From Colwellia marinimaniae (lineage in GTDB: Bacteria > Pseudomonadota > Gammaproteobacteria > Enterobacterales > Alteromonadaceae), in contig NZ_BDQM01000007.1 of assembly GCF_002207865.1 (NCBI RefSeq), positions 84,480-148,479 on the forward strand: a DNA stretch of 64,000 bases, written 5' to 3'. This document shows, piece after piece, positions 37,903-47,556 of this stretch (positions within the stretch are counted from its first letter, which is position 1; each line of letters begins with the position of its first letter). The position numbers and the translations under genes were made by a program. The notes under the pieces are model-generated. The model saw only the letters and a list, made by a program, of their open reading frames with translations. It had not been told where the DNA came from and searched no databases.

Positions 37903-39420
37903 TTAATGGTTAAAGCTTACGGTAAACGCTTGTGTCTTAACCATGGTAATCATGGCATCGATGTCAGGCTTCAATAGTCTATCTTCTTCCAGCTTAGCAA
38001 CTTTTGCTCTGATCACTTTCAAGTTAAGTTCGATAATGTCTGAGCACTTATTAGGGCGTCTAAATTCGATAGCTTGTGCCGCATACATTAACTCGATAGC
38101 CAATATTTTTTCTAAATTACCTAAGATTTGATTTAATTGTCGACCCGAAATACTACCCATAGAGACATGATCTTCCTGACCCATAGAGGTAGGTACACTA
38201 TCAGCAGAAGGTGGGAAACAAAGAGATTTATTTTCTGTGACCAGAGAAGCAGTGGTATATTGCGGGATCATCATGCCTGAGTTTAAACCACCGGCAGAGG
38301 TCAATAATCTCGGTAAACCGTGTATACCTTCTAATAATAGATAACAACGGCGATCGGAAATATTACCCAATTCTGATGCAGCAATCGAAGTATAATCAAG
38401 CACCATAGCCAGTGGTTGACCATGGAAATTACCGCCAGAAATCGCTTCTTCGCTACTGATAATAATGGGATTATCAGTGACAGAGTTCATTTCAATTTCA
38501 ACTAACTCTTCTAAGTGATAATAGGCATTACGTGATGCGCCATGCACTTGTGGAATACATCGTAATGAATAAGGGTCTTGTACACGGTCACATTCTGCAT
38601 GATCAGCCATGTTTTCAGAATCTTTAAAGAGTCTTCTCATGCGTGCGGCAACGACAAGGTTACCTTTAAAGGCACGTAATTGATGTAGCTCGTCTCTAAA
38701 GGGCGATTGACTGCCTTGCATGCCTTCGATACTCATGGCACCCGTCATATCTGCTAGGTCAAGCAAGTAACGCATTTTAGTTAACGCGGTGATGCCATGA
38801 GATAATATAAATTGGGTGCCGTTAATTAATGCCAAGCCTTCCTTTGCCTGCAGCTCCATAATATCTAAACCATGTTGGCGCAGTAGCGGTGCTGCCGCGA
38901 CAATTTTGTCGTCTTGCCCCTCTTTACTTTGCCAAAACTCACCTTCATCAAGTAATGGTAAGAATAAATGAGCAAGTGGTGCTAAATCACCCGATGCACC
39001 TACTGAGCCTTGCTCTGGTACCACGGGGATCAAATCAAGTTTGATAAATGCTAACATGCGTTCTATCACTGTCAGGCGAATACCTGAAAAACCTTGACTT
39101 AACGCATGTACCTTAGTGATCAACATCAGCTTGGAAATAGATTTTTCGATTGGCTCACCGACACCGACGGCATGAGTGATGAGTAGATTCTTTTGTAATA
39201 AATTAGTATCTTCAGGTGAAATTTGGGTATCGCATAACGGGCCAAAACCGGTATTGATACCGTATACTGCTTTATCTGAAGCGGCCATTTTCTCTACTCT
39301 TTGGCGGCTTATATTGATTTTATCTACAGCTTCTTGGCACAGCTCGGCTTTAATACTGCCATCAGCAATACCATTGACAATATCAAGGTTCAGGCGATCA
39401 ACACCGTATTTAAAGGTCAT
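37903..39420 (-). CDS. hutH: Histidine ammonia-lyase
   Basis: 505 residues. The Ala142-Ser143-Gly144 triplet in VVPEQGSVGASGDLAPLAHL forms the MIO electrophile. Other family segments: VYGINTGFGPLCDTQIS, SPFRDELHQLRAF, DPYSLRCIPQVHGASRNAYY and NFHGQPLAMVLDY. It converts histidine to trans-urocanate and ammonia, the first step of the pathway. TTAGGAGCATTAAG provides a strong ribosome-binding site. The repeat copy C begins 18 bases upstream, so the transcript must start within or beyond that repeat; no HutC operator was found upstream. Confidence 0.97.
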   Translation of the reverse strand: MTFKYGVDRLNLDIVNGIADGSIKAELCQEAVDKINISRQRVEKMAASDKAVYGINTGFGPLCDTQISPEDTNLLQKNLLITHAVGVGEPIEKSISKLMLITKVHALSQGFSGIRLTVIERMLAFIKLDLIPVVPEQGSVGASGDLAPLAHLFLPLLDEGEFWQSKEGQDDKIVAAAPLLRQHGLDIMELQAKEGLALINGTQFILSHGITALTKMRYLLDLADMTGAMSIEGMQGSQSPFRDELHQLRAFKGNLVVAARMRRLFKDSENMADHAECDRVQDPYSLRCIPQVHGASRNAYYHLEELVEIEMNSVTDNPIIISSEEAISGGNFHGQPLAMVLDYTSIAASELGNISDRRCYLLLEGIHGLPRLLTSAGGLNSGMMIPQYTTASLVTENKSLCFPPSADSVPTSMGQEDHVSMGSISGRQLNQILGNLEKILAIELMYAAQAIEFRRPNKCSDIIELNLKVIRAKVAKLEEDRLLKPDIDAMITMVKTQAFTVSFNH

Positions 39421-39437
39421 CTTAATGCTCCTAATTG

Positions 39438-39707
39438 TTATACCAATCGGACTAATTTATTAATCACTTAGCGAGAATTAAAAGGTTTAGAGGCAAGGCA
39501 TTGATTGAAGAGAATGGTTATCCCCTTGTCAAAATCAATAACGCCGCATATAGACCTTTTAAGCTCGCCCTTCGGGAGTTCATTAGCAAACTGATAACAT
39601 CACAAAATGAATGAAATATAGACGAACTATGTTTAACTCATTTTACTTGTTTTAAGCTCGCTAATGTAACTCTAAGCTGACCAATTAATTAATCCGTTTG
39701 GTATTAA
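39438..39707. repeat. Interspersed nested-palindrome repeat, copy C (270 bp), in the hutH leader
   Basis: Terminal inverted repeats of about 30 bases (TTATACCAATCGGACTAATT at the left; GGTATTAAG preceded by AATTAATCCGTTT at the right). It shares AGAATTAAAAG, GAGGCAAGGCATTGATTG, CAAAATCAATAACGCCG and CTCGCCCTTCGGGA with copies A and B. Its left end is 18 bases upstream of the hutH start codon, so it separates hutH from any promoter further out. No open reading frame. Confidence 0.85.
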
Positions 39708-39821
39708 GTTGTTTTATGTAGCTTAATAGCTATTAATAACTATATTTTAACTTGCTCTAAATGTTTTATAAATACATAATAATCGTAATTCATTCCGGTT
39801 TTATCGAACTAAGGATAAAAA

Positions 39822-40721
39822 ATGCAAGTTCATGATGTTGATTTACGTTTACTGAGAATATTCGTCGCTATTGTTGAATGTGGCGGTTTGTCCGCGGCAG
39901 AATCACGGTTAAATATAGGCCGTTCTACCATTAGTTCCCATTTATCCGACTTAGAAGTTCGTTTAGGCATTAAATTATGTAAACGCGGCCGGAGTGGTTT
40001 TGAGATAACAGAATCTGGGCGCGTAACTTATCAAGCATCACTAGAGTTGTTACAACAATGCGAAGCTTTTGCCAGTACTGTCGCCAGCTCTAAAAATGAA
40101 CTTTCAGGCCGGGTAACGATTGCCACTATAGGTACTTTAGTGAGTGATCCTCGTTGTGGTGTCGCCCGTGTTATTGCGGCATTAAAGGCAAAAGGCGGTA
40201 ATATTCAATTTGATATTAATGTCTGTGAAGCACGTGAAGTAGAAACATCCGTGGCTAATGGTCGTTCGTTAGTTGGCCTAGGGGTTAGTCGTCACCATCT
40301 ACGCGGCTTAGATTATTACCCCTTACACAATGAAACTAACTATTTATATTGCGGGCAAGGTCACCCGTTGTTCGACTGTAAGCCGGCAGAAGTAAATAAA
40401 CGCCTTGAAGTAGCTGAAGTGATCACCAGTAACTATATGCGTGATAAAGAAGTAAGAAACGATGGCTTAAATTATCAAAACAGTGCAACTGCCTACCATG
40501 ACGAAGGCATAGCTCATCTAATATTATCGGGTGCGTTTATCGGTTATTTACCCGAACACTATGCCAACTATTGGCTTGATAAGGGCTTATTTAAGTCAAT
40601 TTTACCGGAAAAATACTCTTACCAAATTCCAATAATGTTGATTTCTACAAAAAACAACATAGTTTCACCGCTGGCAAATGCGCTGATAGAAGAAATTAAG
40701 CGCTGTCATTCTTTTGGCTAA
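39822..40721 (+). CDS. LysR-family transcriptional regulator
   Basis: 299 residues. N-terminal winged helix-turn-helix (VDLRLLRIFVAIVECGGLSA, then AESRLNIGRSTISSHLSDLE, VRLGIKLCKRGRSGFEIT), then a LysR substrate-binding fold (SGRVTIATIGTLVSDPRCGV onward, to GAFIGYLPEHYANYWL). The ribosome-binding site AAGGATAAAAA precedes the ATG. It is divergent from hutHU across repeat copy C, and LysR regulators commonly control the divergent operon, so hutHU is a candidate target; this is inference. Its stop codon overlaps that of dusC on the other strand by four bases. Inducer unknown. Confidence 0.9.
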   Translation: MQVHDVDLRLLRIFVAIVECGGLSAAESRLNIGRSTISSHLSDLEVRLGIKLCKRGRSGFEITESGRVTYQASLELLQQCEAFASTVASSKNELSGRVTIATIGTLVSDPRCGVARVIAALKAKGGNIQFDINVCEAREVETSVANGRSLVGLGVSRHHLRGLDYYPLHNETNYLYCGQGHPLFDCKPAEVNKRLEVAEVITSNYMRDKEVRNDGLNYQNSATAYHDEGIAHLILSGAFIGYLPEHYANYWLDKGLFKSILPEKYSYQIPIMLISTKNNIVSPLANALIEEIKRCHSFG

Positions 40722-41650
40722 AACGCAGCTCTGATCTCTTCTGCCGTTTTTAACCTTCTTATTTCGACAAATAAGGCATCCGCTTCTTGATAATGATTTT
40801 TTAAATATTTCAGCCACTGCTTGATACGATTACAATAATACTTACTCTTGTCGCCGTGAGTTTCAAATTCTGTATAGGCAGATAATATAGCCAGTACTTC
40901 GGACCACGGCATAATATTGCTTTCTTGTTTAATGACCTGCCCTAAATTAGGAATAGTTAACGCACCACGGCCAACCATAATATCAGTACAGCCAGAAATT
41001 TCTCGACACTCAATGGCATCTGCTAAATTCCAAATCTCACCATTGGCGATAACGGGAATATTAATTGCCTTTTTAATTTTAGCAATCCAGTGCCAATGTG
41101 CCGGTGGTTTGTAACCTTCTACTTTAGTACGGGCATGCACGGTCAGTTCATCGGCACCAGCAGCCTCAACCGCTTGACCATTTTCTATGGCAAGGGTCTT
41201 ATCTTCATAACCCAAACGAATTTTAGCACTAACAATGGTGTCGCTAGGTACCGCGTCTTTAACGGCTTTTATTATTTGATAAAGATTTTCGGGATCTTTC
41301 AATAAAATAGAGCCGCCACGACTTTTATTCACCGTTTTAGAGGGGCAGCCAAAGTTTAAATCAATGCCACTGGAACCAAGTTCAATCACTTTAGCGGCAT
41401 TTTCAGCCATATACTCAGGGTATTGTCCCAATAACTGTACTCGAACAGGTGTGCCTGCTTTAGTGCGGCTGCCGTAAACATCAGCATCAATTAACTCTGG
41501 GCAGTAACGATGAAAAACACGATCGGGAAGCACTTGGTCAACCACACGAATAAACTCAGTGACACAAAGATCATAACTACCTACTTGGGTAAGTAAGTCA
41601 CGCATTCTGTAATCCAGTACACCTTCCATAGGTGCTAGTACGACACGCAT
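40718..41650 (-). CDS. dusC: tRNA-dihydrouridine(16) synthase
   Basis: 310 residues (E. coli DusC 315). FMN-dependent TIM-barrel: VVLAPMEGVLDYRMRDLLTQ, CVTEFIRV, GIDLNFGCPSKTVNKSRGGS (with catalytic Cys in GCPSK), SAKIRLGYED, ELTVHARTKVEGYKPPAHW and VIANGEIWNLADA. The opening with MEGVLDYRMRDLLT and the C-terminal lysine-rich helix fit the DusC branch, which reduces U16 of tRNAs. The start codon overlaps the stop of the upstream small membrane gene (TAATG), a sign of translational coupling. Confidence 0.93.
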   Translation of the reverse strand: MRVVLAPMEGVLDYRMRDLLTQVGSYDLCVTEFIRVVDQVLPDRVFHRYCPELIDADVYGSRTKAGTPVRVQLLGQYPEYMAENAAKVIELGSSGIDLNFGCPSKTVNKSRGGSILLKDPENLYQIIKAVKDAVPSDTIVSAKIRLGYEDKTLAIENGQAVEAAGADELTVHARTKVEGYKPPAHWHWIAKIKKAINIPVIANGEIWNLADAIECREISGCTDIMVGRGALTIPNLGQVIKQESNIMPWSEVLAILSAYTEFETHGDKSKYYCNRIKQWLKYLKNHYQEADALFVEIRRLKTAEEIRAAF

Positions 41651-41928
41651 TAGTTTGGGGAGCTATTGCTAGATTGCATTTGCTTGGCGCTGTTACTTGC
41701 CCGAAAGCGAGTCATTAGTTTAATCAGCAAAAAATAAAAAACTAAGGTTAACGAGGCGACGGTTAAATGAATAAGCATGGTAAAGGCTTGGAAATTTTCT
41801 TGCCAAAAAAATATCGGCCCAGCATAGGTAACGTAAAAAAGATCCAAAATAGTGACATGACCCAAAACCACAATAAACAGCAGTTTAGCTTGATGGCGAG
41901 TAATAAAGTTTATTGGCAGTAAATTCAA
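41650..41928 (-). CDS. Small two-helix membrane protein of unknown function, coupled to dusC
   Basis: 92 residues from a TTG at 41928; no in-frame ATG occurs in the first half, and AAAGAG lies upstream of the TTG. Two hydrophobic segments (LLFIVVLGHVTILDLFYVTY and MLIHLTVASLTLVFYFLLIK) and a hydrophilic Ser/Asn tail. The stop TAA overlaps the dusC ATG by one base. Not recognised; it probably sits in the inner membrane. Its conservation beside dusC would be the best clue. Confidence 0.6.
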   Translation of the reverse strand: MNLLPINFITRHQAKLLFIVVLGHVTILDLFYVTYAGPIFFWQENFQAFTMLIHLTVASLTLVFYFLLIKLMTRFRASNSAKQMQSSNSSPN

Positions 41929-42083
41929 AAGTAGGCTCTTTAATAAATAACGGCGCTAGTATAACAAAAGTACCGGCTAACCGTATCATAGCAATGGGAC
42001 TAATTAGTTAAGTGGCTATTTAAATCACTTAAAAGAAAATCTTTCGCTTGGCTATAACAATCATGCCACTAAGGAAAGCTAAA

Positions 42084-43019
42084 CTATTCACCGTCTGTAA
42101 GCCAGCTAAGTAAATCGGCATAAACAAAACGATAGTTCAATGCTGCTTGTGTTTTTGTAGCTGAAACGACCTTGGGCTTATCACCTGATAATATCGCTTC
42201 TTCTTCAAAGACCGGAGCGGGTAATTGTAGAGCTGTTGCTGCGGCCTGATAATATTGCTGTTTAGTTACCTGTGTTGGGCTAACACCATTAAAAATACCG
42301 CCATCAAGCTCACTTGCTAGTAATGCTTGAATTAAACCAACGGCATCTTGTTGATGAATCAAGTTAACAATGGCTTGTGGACTTTTCAACAGTCGACCAT
42401 TGAGCAAAAACTTACCTGGGTGGCGGTTTGGTCCAACTAAGCCTGATAAACGTAGTACATAGCCACGACTCTTACCGGCTTGCGGCTTTGAATCATTAAA
42501 GCCGTGCTCATTACTATATGTCTGATTAAAATTAAGTACCGCTTGCTCAGCTTGGTTTAATAGCGCGACTTTATCAGCGGATAAATCTAAGGTGATACTT
42601 TCATCAACTTTTCCTGATAAACCGTTATATATTGCGCTGCTGCTCAGTAAAATAATTTTTTCAACGCTACCACTTTCCTCAGCTGCTGTAACTAACTGCT
42701 GTACTTTTTCAGCATAATCAACACGACCTTGTCTGAATTGTGGCGTAATGGCGATAACTAAACAGTGCTGGCGAAAAATAGCATGGCTATTTAACTGCGC
42801 TTGCTCTGCCGGTAATGATAATACTTGCGCTTCAATACCTTGGCTATTTAACTGTTCGGCATTATCCGTGTTGCTACGCGTAGCAAGTACCTTTACAGCT
42901 TTTTTTATCAGTTGCTGTGCTAACGCGCTGCCCAACCAACCACAACCCACTATGCCGACAGAATTGCCGACAGAAATTTCTGCTGAAGAAGTTACTTTAT
43001 TGCTCACTGCTTTATTCAT
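42084..43019 (-). CDS. NAD(P)-dependent short-chain dehydrogenase/epimerase, YeeZ-like
   Basis: 311 residues. After a Ser-rich leader, VGIVGCGWLGSALAQQLIKK is the dinucleotide-binding GxGxxG motif, continuing VLATRSNTDNAEQLNSQGIE. Central IILLSSSAIYNGLSGKVDES and YVLRLSGLVGPNRHPGKFLL follow extended-SDR epimerases, with the Tyr of YNG roughly where the catalytic Tyr should be, but the canonical YxxxK is not clear. E. coli YeeZ is the closest well-known relative. Cytoplasmic; substrate unknown. It lies after the NTF2-like gene in the same direction. Confidence 0.8.
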   Translation of the reverse strand: MNKAVSNKVTSSAEISVGNSVGIVGCGWLGSALAQQLIKKAVKVLATRSNTDNAEQLNSQGIEAQVLSLPAEQAQLNSHAIFRQHCLVIAITPQFRQGRVDYAEKVQQLVTAAEESGSVEKIILLSSSAIYNGLSGKVDESITLDLSADKVALLNQAEQAVLNFNQTYSNEHGFNDSKPQAGKSRGYVLRLSGLVGPNRHPGKFLLNGRLLKSPQAIVNLIHQQDAVGLIQALLASELDGGIFNGVSPTQVTKQQYYQAAATALQLPAPVFEEEAILSGDKPKVVSATKTQAALNYRFVYADLLSWLTDGE

Positions 43020-43051
43020 CGTTACTATTCTCGTTACTGTACTGGTTATGA

Positions 43052-43549
43052 CTACTTAGGCTGCTCAAAAGCTTTTATTTGTTTAACCAGTGCCTTGGCT
43101 AGACCATTAGGCATTGGGATTGATAAATTATATTGAGATATTTTCCAACCTTGCGTTGTTTTGATTAATACCCCTGAGCCACGACAAGTACCATAACTGT
43201 CGCTAAACAGTAACTCATCAAAAAAGGCGACTTGTCCGGCTTTTATAACCGTGATATTGCGTTCTATGGGTGTATAGAGCCAGCCTTTCCCTTTGGAAAA
43301 ATAGGGCACGACAAAAGTCTTAAACTGCTCTTTGCTCCAGCGCTCGCTCGCATCGGTACCCAGAAAAACAGCATCTTGGCTCAATAGATTAAAATAGGGC
43401 TTGGCCTGGGCATTCGCTGCTGCTTGATGAAAGTTATTTAATACCTTAGCTATGCTTTGCTCATCAGTGGCGGCAAACGCGTTAACACTCAACAATCCAC
43501 AAATTAAGCCCCAAAATAGCGCTATAACGAGGCAATAATACTTTTTCAT
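43052..43549 (-). CDS. Secreted NTF2-like (SnoaL/DUF4440-type) protein
   Basis: 165 residues with a signal peptide (YYCLVIALFWGLICGLLSVN, then AFAATDEQ). The mature part (IAKVLNNFHQAAANAQAKPY, FNLLSQDAVFLGTDASERWS, FDELLFSDSYGTCRGSGVLI, TTQGWKISQYNLSIPMPN) has the secondary structure and typical residues of the SnoaL-like cone fold. Periplasmic; ligand or activity unknown. It follows the YiiD-like gene by 14 bases, so the two are probably co-transcribed, with the SDR gene next. Confidence 0.82.
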   Translation of the reverse strand: MKKYYCLVIALFWGLICGLLSVNAFAATDEQSIAKVLNNFHQAAANAQAKPYFNLLSQDAVFLGTDASERWSKEQFKTFVVPYFSKGKGWLYTPIERNITVIKAGQVAFFDELLFSDSYGTCRGSGVLIKTTQGWKISQYNLSIPMPNGLAKALVKQIKAFEQPK

Positions 43550-43563
43550 GATTTACTCACTTG

Positions 43564-44526
43564 TTAACTTTCAAAATCAGTTTCTGGTTTAGGTTTAGGT
43601 TTAAGCTCAACTTTAGTTTCAAGATCAGACTTTATTTTAGCTGCTAAAACAGCATAACTAGCGGTAAAGGTCGCGGCAACGTTCTCGCCACTATAAATAT
43701 GTACCGTTAAATGAATACGAGCATTTTTCCCCTCATCTAATCGAGAGAAGTCAGCCGAGACAGACTCAGCAGAAACTTTTGCATAAGCAAGCCCTGTTAT
43801 CGGGGCATGGTAGTCAATATTAGCCTTGGCTAGGACAATGTCACCTTTAAGCTGTAGTTGCTGTAACTGCAGGTACACCCAGCCCCAACCCGATAAAGTA
43901 GCCAAGGTATAAATACTGCCGGCAAACATAGTGTTATGTAAGTTTTTATTAAAGCTTTTATCACAATGAGTAATCAGTTGCTTACCATCATAATAACTAA
44001 TTTGAATGTTCATCGCTTTACTGAGCGGAATAGTATCATGCCAAATGTCTTGCAGTACCATTGAGGATGTTAGCTGATGTTTATTAGCCGGGGTTAACGT
44101 TTTACTCATGGCAAAGTGCTTAATTTCATCAAACAAAAGGTGTGAAAAACCGTGTGACTGGTAGCCCAGTTTTTGATAAAAAAACAAGGCACTTTCTCTA
44201 GCATTTAAAGTCAAGTTGGTAATACCGAGTTTTTGCGCTTGCAGCTCTAGCGCTTTGATAATTTTCCTACCTAAGCCTTGTCCTTGCGCTGCTGGGCTTA
44301 CAGCCATAAAGCGAATTTGACCACTGAACTGGCTAGACTTTTCTAACCGGCCAACGGCTAGCACCTTATTATTTTCATCGATAACCATACGATGAATACT
44401 TTCTTGCTCTAGCTTATCTCGTTCACTGCCTAAGGTTTGCCCCCAAGGTTGGCGCAGTACTTGCCAACGCAACTGATAATATTGCTCAAACTCTAAAGAA
44501 CTTTTTGGTGACCTACAGACGTTCAT
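43564..44526 (-). CDS. GNAT acetyltransferase fused to a hotdog thioesterase domain, YiiD-like
   Basis: 320 residues (E. coli YiiD 329). N-terminal GNAT domain about residues 1-145 (IRFMAVSPAAQGQGLGRKII is the acetyl-CoA loop, then NARESALFFYQKLGYQSHGF). C-terminal thioesterase-like domain about 170-305 (ISYYDGKQLITHCDKSFNKN, then HNTMFAGSIYTLATLSGWGW). The same two-domain order as E. coli YiiD, which is reported to play a part in starting fatty-acid synthesis. It is divergent from the spermidine-synthase-like gene, with only 40 bases between start codons. Function here is inferred from domain architecture alone. Confidence 0.85.
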   Translation of the reverse strand: MNVCRSPKSSLEFEQYYQLRWQVLRQPWGQTLGSERDKLEQESIHRMVIDENNKVLAVGRLEKSSQFSGQIRFMAVSPAAQGQGLGRKIIKALELQAQKLGITNLTLNARESALFFYQKLGYQSHGFSHLLFDEIKHFAMSKTLTPANKHQLTSSMVLQDIWHDTIPLSKAMNIQISYYDGKQLITHCDKSFNKNLHNTMFAGSIYTLATLSGWGWVYLQLQQLQLKGDIVLAKANIDYHAPITGLAYAKVSAESVSADFSRLDEGKNARIHLTVHIYSGENVAATFTASYAVLAAKIKSDLETKVELKPKPKPETDFES

Positions 44527-44566
44527 TGGCTATTCTTACGCTTATTGATTAAATTTAGGATGGCTT

Positions 44567-45328
44567 ATGCGGTTAGCAAAACATTTAGCCCAAGGTCGCT
44601 TAGTGTATTTAAGCCAACAACAAGATGCAATAACGGTCAGTGAAAACGACCATTATCGTTGGATGGCATTTAGTGACGTAGTGCAAAGTGTGATGCACAA
44701 ACGTAAACCTTGGCAATTAACTCTGCCCCACCAAATTGCCCTGCTTTTACCGCTACTTTTTTTTCGGCCAACCCGCATCATTGAATTGGGTTTAGGTGGT
44801 GGTAACCTCACTCGGTTTTTACAGCATTTATCACCCGATATCATGTTGACTACCATAGATCATAGTCAAGGTGTCATTGACAGTTTTGCGCAATATTTTA
44901 ACCCTGAACATGCTGAACTAGACATAGTTTGTGCTGATGGCATGTCATGGTTAGCGCAGCAGGATGCAAAGACAATGGATTGGATTATTTGTGATGTTTA
45001 CCAGTCACAAGAATTTGGCTTTGATACTATCGTCAAGCAACTTGAGACACTAACCAGCAAGTTAGACTCACAAGCATGTTTGTCGATTAATTTACCTGAC
45101 CTTAGCGATAGCGATATTAACTTGTGCCTAACCATATTGCAGCAATTACAGCCAGACCACCATATAACTTACTTTAATATCCCAAACTATCTCAATATTG
45201 TGATTCAGTTAACGCCCCAACATTGGCAATTACACCGGTTGATCAAGCGTAATAAACACAGTTACCTGCCTCAAGTGAAATTACAACGCTGGCGAAAATT
45301 TTGGCGCCATGGTCAACAGCTCAATTAA
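44567..45328 (+). CDS. Spermidine-synthase-like methyltransferase-fold protein
   Basis: 253 residues. RIIELGLGGGNLTRFLQHLS is the nucleotide-cofactor loop; MLTTIDHSQGVIDSFAQYFN and DIVCADGMSWLAQQDAKTMD follow, then WIICDVYQ. This pattern is shared by spermidine synthases and SAM-dependent methyltransferases. The diamine-binding residues of true spermidine synthase cannot be confirmed, so I call it spermidine-synthase-like only. Divergent from the YiiD-like gene across 40 bases; it ends convergent with fusA before a bidirectional terminator. Confidence 0.78.
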   Translation: MRLAKHLAQGRLVYLSQQQDAITVSENDHYRWMAFSDVVQSVMHKRKPWQLTLPHQIALLLPLLFFRPTRIIELGLGGGNLTRFLQHLSPDIMLTTIDHSQGVIDSFAQYFNPEHAELDIVCADGMSWLAQQDAKTMDWIICDVYQSQEFGFDTIVKQLETLTSKLDSQACLSINLPDLSDSDINLCLTILQQLQPDHHITYFNIPNYLNIVIQLTPQHWQLHRLIKRNKHSYLPQVKLQRWRKFWRHGQQLN

Positions 45329-45385
45329 TGACTTTGTCCTAACGAACCTAGACTTGCTGAGACAAAGCTATTTAATTCAAGCAAT

Positions 45386-45413
45386 AAAAAAGGATGCCGA
45401 GGCATCCTTTTTT
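45386..45413. terminator. Bidirectional Rho-independent terminator
   Basis: A perfect 13-bp stem (AAAAAAGGATGCC / GGCATCCTTTTTT) with a 2-base loop between the convergent spermidine-synthase-like gene and fusA. The A-run on one side and T-run on the other allow termination on both strands. Confidence 0.93.
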
Positions 45414-45453
45414 GTATTAACAGTTATCTTAATTAAAAGCTGTTAATTATTTT

Positions 45454-47556
45454 CTACTTTCTAGCAGCATCTTTAATTACTTTAGCTGCTTTAACTTCAG
45501 CAATGACTTCTTCAGCTACGTTGTTAGGACAAGGCAGGTAGTGAGAGAATTCCATAGAGAATTGACCACGACCTGATGTCATTGTACGTAATGTTCCGAT
45601 GTAACCGAACATTTCTGAAAGCGGTACGTCAGCTTTAATACGAACACCAGAAACACCAGCAAGTTGATCTTTGATCATGCCACGACGACGGTTTAAATCA
45701 CCAATAACATCACCAACGTGATTATCAGGCGTAAACACATCAACTTTCATGATAGGTTCGATTAACTGGGCACCAGCTTTTGGAATTGACTGACGGAAAG
45801 CACCACGAGCAGCAAGTTCAAAGGCAACAGCAGATGAATCGACCGCATGGAAGCCACCATCATATAATTCAATTTCAACGTCTAATACAGGGAAACCAGC
45901 AAGAACACCAGTTTCCATCATGCCTTTGAAGCCTTTCTCGATTGCCGGGAAGAATTCTTTAGGTACATTACCACCAACAACTTTTGAGGTGAATACGAAA
46001 CCAGAACCAGGTTCACCGGGCTTAATGATGTAATCAATTTTACCGAACTGACCAGAACCACCAGATTGTTTCTTATGGGTATAAGAATCATCAATTTCTT
46101 TGGTGATTGTTTCACGGTAAGCAACTTGAGGTTTACCAACTTCTAATTCAACACCGTAGGTACGTTTTAGAATATCTACTTTGATATCTAGGTGAAGTTC
46201 ACCCATACCAGATAAAATCGTTTCACCTGAATCTTGGTCAGTTTCAACTTTAAAGGTAGGATCTTCTGCAACCATTTTACCGATAGCAATGCCCATTTTC
46301 TCCGTTGAACCTTTATCTTTTGGTGTTACAGAAATTGAAATTACCGGCTTAGGGAATACCATAGCTTCTAGGATGATTGGGTTTTTAGGATCACATAATG
46401 TGTGACCTGTCTGAACGTTACCTTTCATACCAACAATTGCGATGATATCACCAGCTTGTGCTGAACTAAGTTCAGTACGTTCATCGGCTTGCATTTCACA
46501 CATACGGCCAACACGCTCAGATTTTCCTGTAAACGAGTTAAGGATGGTATCGCCTTTCTTCAATGTACCTGAATAGATACGGACGAAAGTTAATGTACCA
46601 AAACGGTCATCAGTGATTTTGAATGCTAACGCTTTGAATGTTTCATCTACAGAAACGATTGCAAACTCACCATTAGGCTCACCGGCTTCATCAGTAAGTG
46701 GTTGTGGATCAACATCTGTAGGTGAAGGCAAGTAATCAATAACAGCATCAAGAATTAATTGAATACCTTTGTTTTTAAATGCCGATGCACCGTAAGTTGG
46801 GAAGAAGTCCATAGTACGAGTACCGCTACGGATACACTTTTTGATTTGCTCAATAGTTGGCATTTTGCCTTCCATGTAAGCTTCAAGTAAGTCATCGTCT
46901 TGATCTAAAGCAGTTTCGATTAATAGCTCACGGTATTCAGCAGTTTTTTCTACCATATCTGCTGGGATATCAGTGATTTCATAGTTTTCTGGCTCGCCAG
47001 AATCATCCCAGATGTAAGCTTTTTCAGAGAGTAAATCAACTAAACCAACGAAATCATCTTCTTCACCAATTGGCAAGGTCATTATTAAAGGGTTAGCACC
47101 CAATACGTCTTTAACTTGCTTACAAACACGGTAGAAATCAGCGCCTAAACGGTCTAACTTGTTTACCATGATAATACGAGCAACTTTTGAGTCGTTCGCG
47201 TAACGCCAGTTAGTTTCTGATTGTGGCTCAACACCACCGCTACCACAGAAAACGCCAATGCCGCCATCAAGAACTTTTAATGAACGGTAAACTTCCACAG
47301 TGAAATCAACGTGACCAGGAGTATCGATAACGTTCAAGCGGTGATCTTTCCAGAAACAAGTTACAGCAGCAGACTGGATAGTAATACCGCGCTCAGCTTC
47401 TTGTACCATGAAGTCAGTTGTTGACTCGCCGTCATGTACTTCACCAGTTTTATGAATTTGACCGGTTAATTTAAGGATACGTTCAGTTGTTGTGGTTTTA
47501 CCCGCATCAACGTGAGCGAAGATACCAATGTTTCTGTATTTGGATAAATCTGCCAT
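45454..47556 (-). CDS. fusA: Elongation factor G, second-type paralogue
   Basis: 700 residues. GTPase motifs: [14 protein letters not shown] (G1), the RGITIQSA switch region (G2), [14 protein letters not shown] (G3) and NKLDRLGAD (G4). All five EF-G domains are present, ending with [20 protein letters not shown]. The start [20 protein letters not shown] and the order [11 protein letters not shown] match the EF-G 2 paralogue found in Vibrio and Shewanella rather than the EF-G of the str operon, which would sit between rpsG and tuf. Here it stands alone. It moves the ribosome along mRNA or, in some paralogues, supports ribosome recycling; which applies is not visible. Confidence 0.95.
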   Translation of the reverse strand: MADLSKYRNIGIFAHVDAGKTTTTERILKLTGQIHKTGEVHDGESTTDFMVQEAERGITIQSAAVTCFWKDHRLNVIDTPGHVDFTVEVYRSLKVLDGGIGVFCGSGGVEPQSETNWRYANDSKVARIIMVNKLDRLGADFYRVCKQVKDVLGANPLIMTLPIGEEDDFVGLVDLLSEKAYIWDDSGEPENYEITDIPADMVEKTAEYRELLIETALDQDDDLLEAYMEGKMPTIEQIKKCIRSGTRTMDFFPTYGASAFKNKGIQLILDAVIDYLPSPTDVDPQPLTDEAGEPNGEFAIVSVDETFKALAFKITDDRFGTLTFVRIYSGTLKKGDTILNSFTGKSERVGRMCEMQADERTELSSAQAGDIIAIVGMKGNVQTGHTLCDPKNPIILEAMVFPKPVISISVTPKDKGSTEKMGIAIGKMVAEDPTFKVETDQDSGETILSGMGELHLDIKVDILKRTYGVELEVGKPQVAYRETITKEIDDSYTHKKQSGGSGQFGKIDYIIKPGEPGSGFVFTSKVVGGNVPKEFFPAIEKGFKGMMETGVLAGFPVLDVEIELYDGGFHAVDSSAVAFELAARGAFRQSIPKAGAQLIEPIMKVDVFTPDNHVGDVIGDLNRRRGMIKDQLAGVSGVRIKADVPLSEMFGYIGTLRTMTSGRGQFSMEFSHYLPCPNNVAEEVIAEVKAAKVIKDAARK

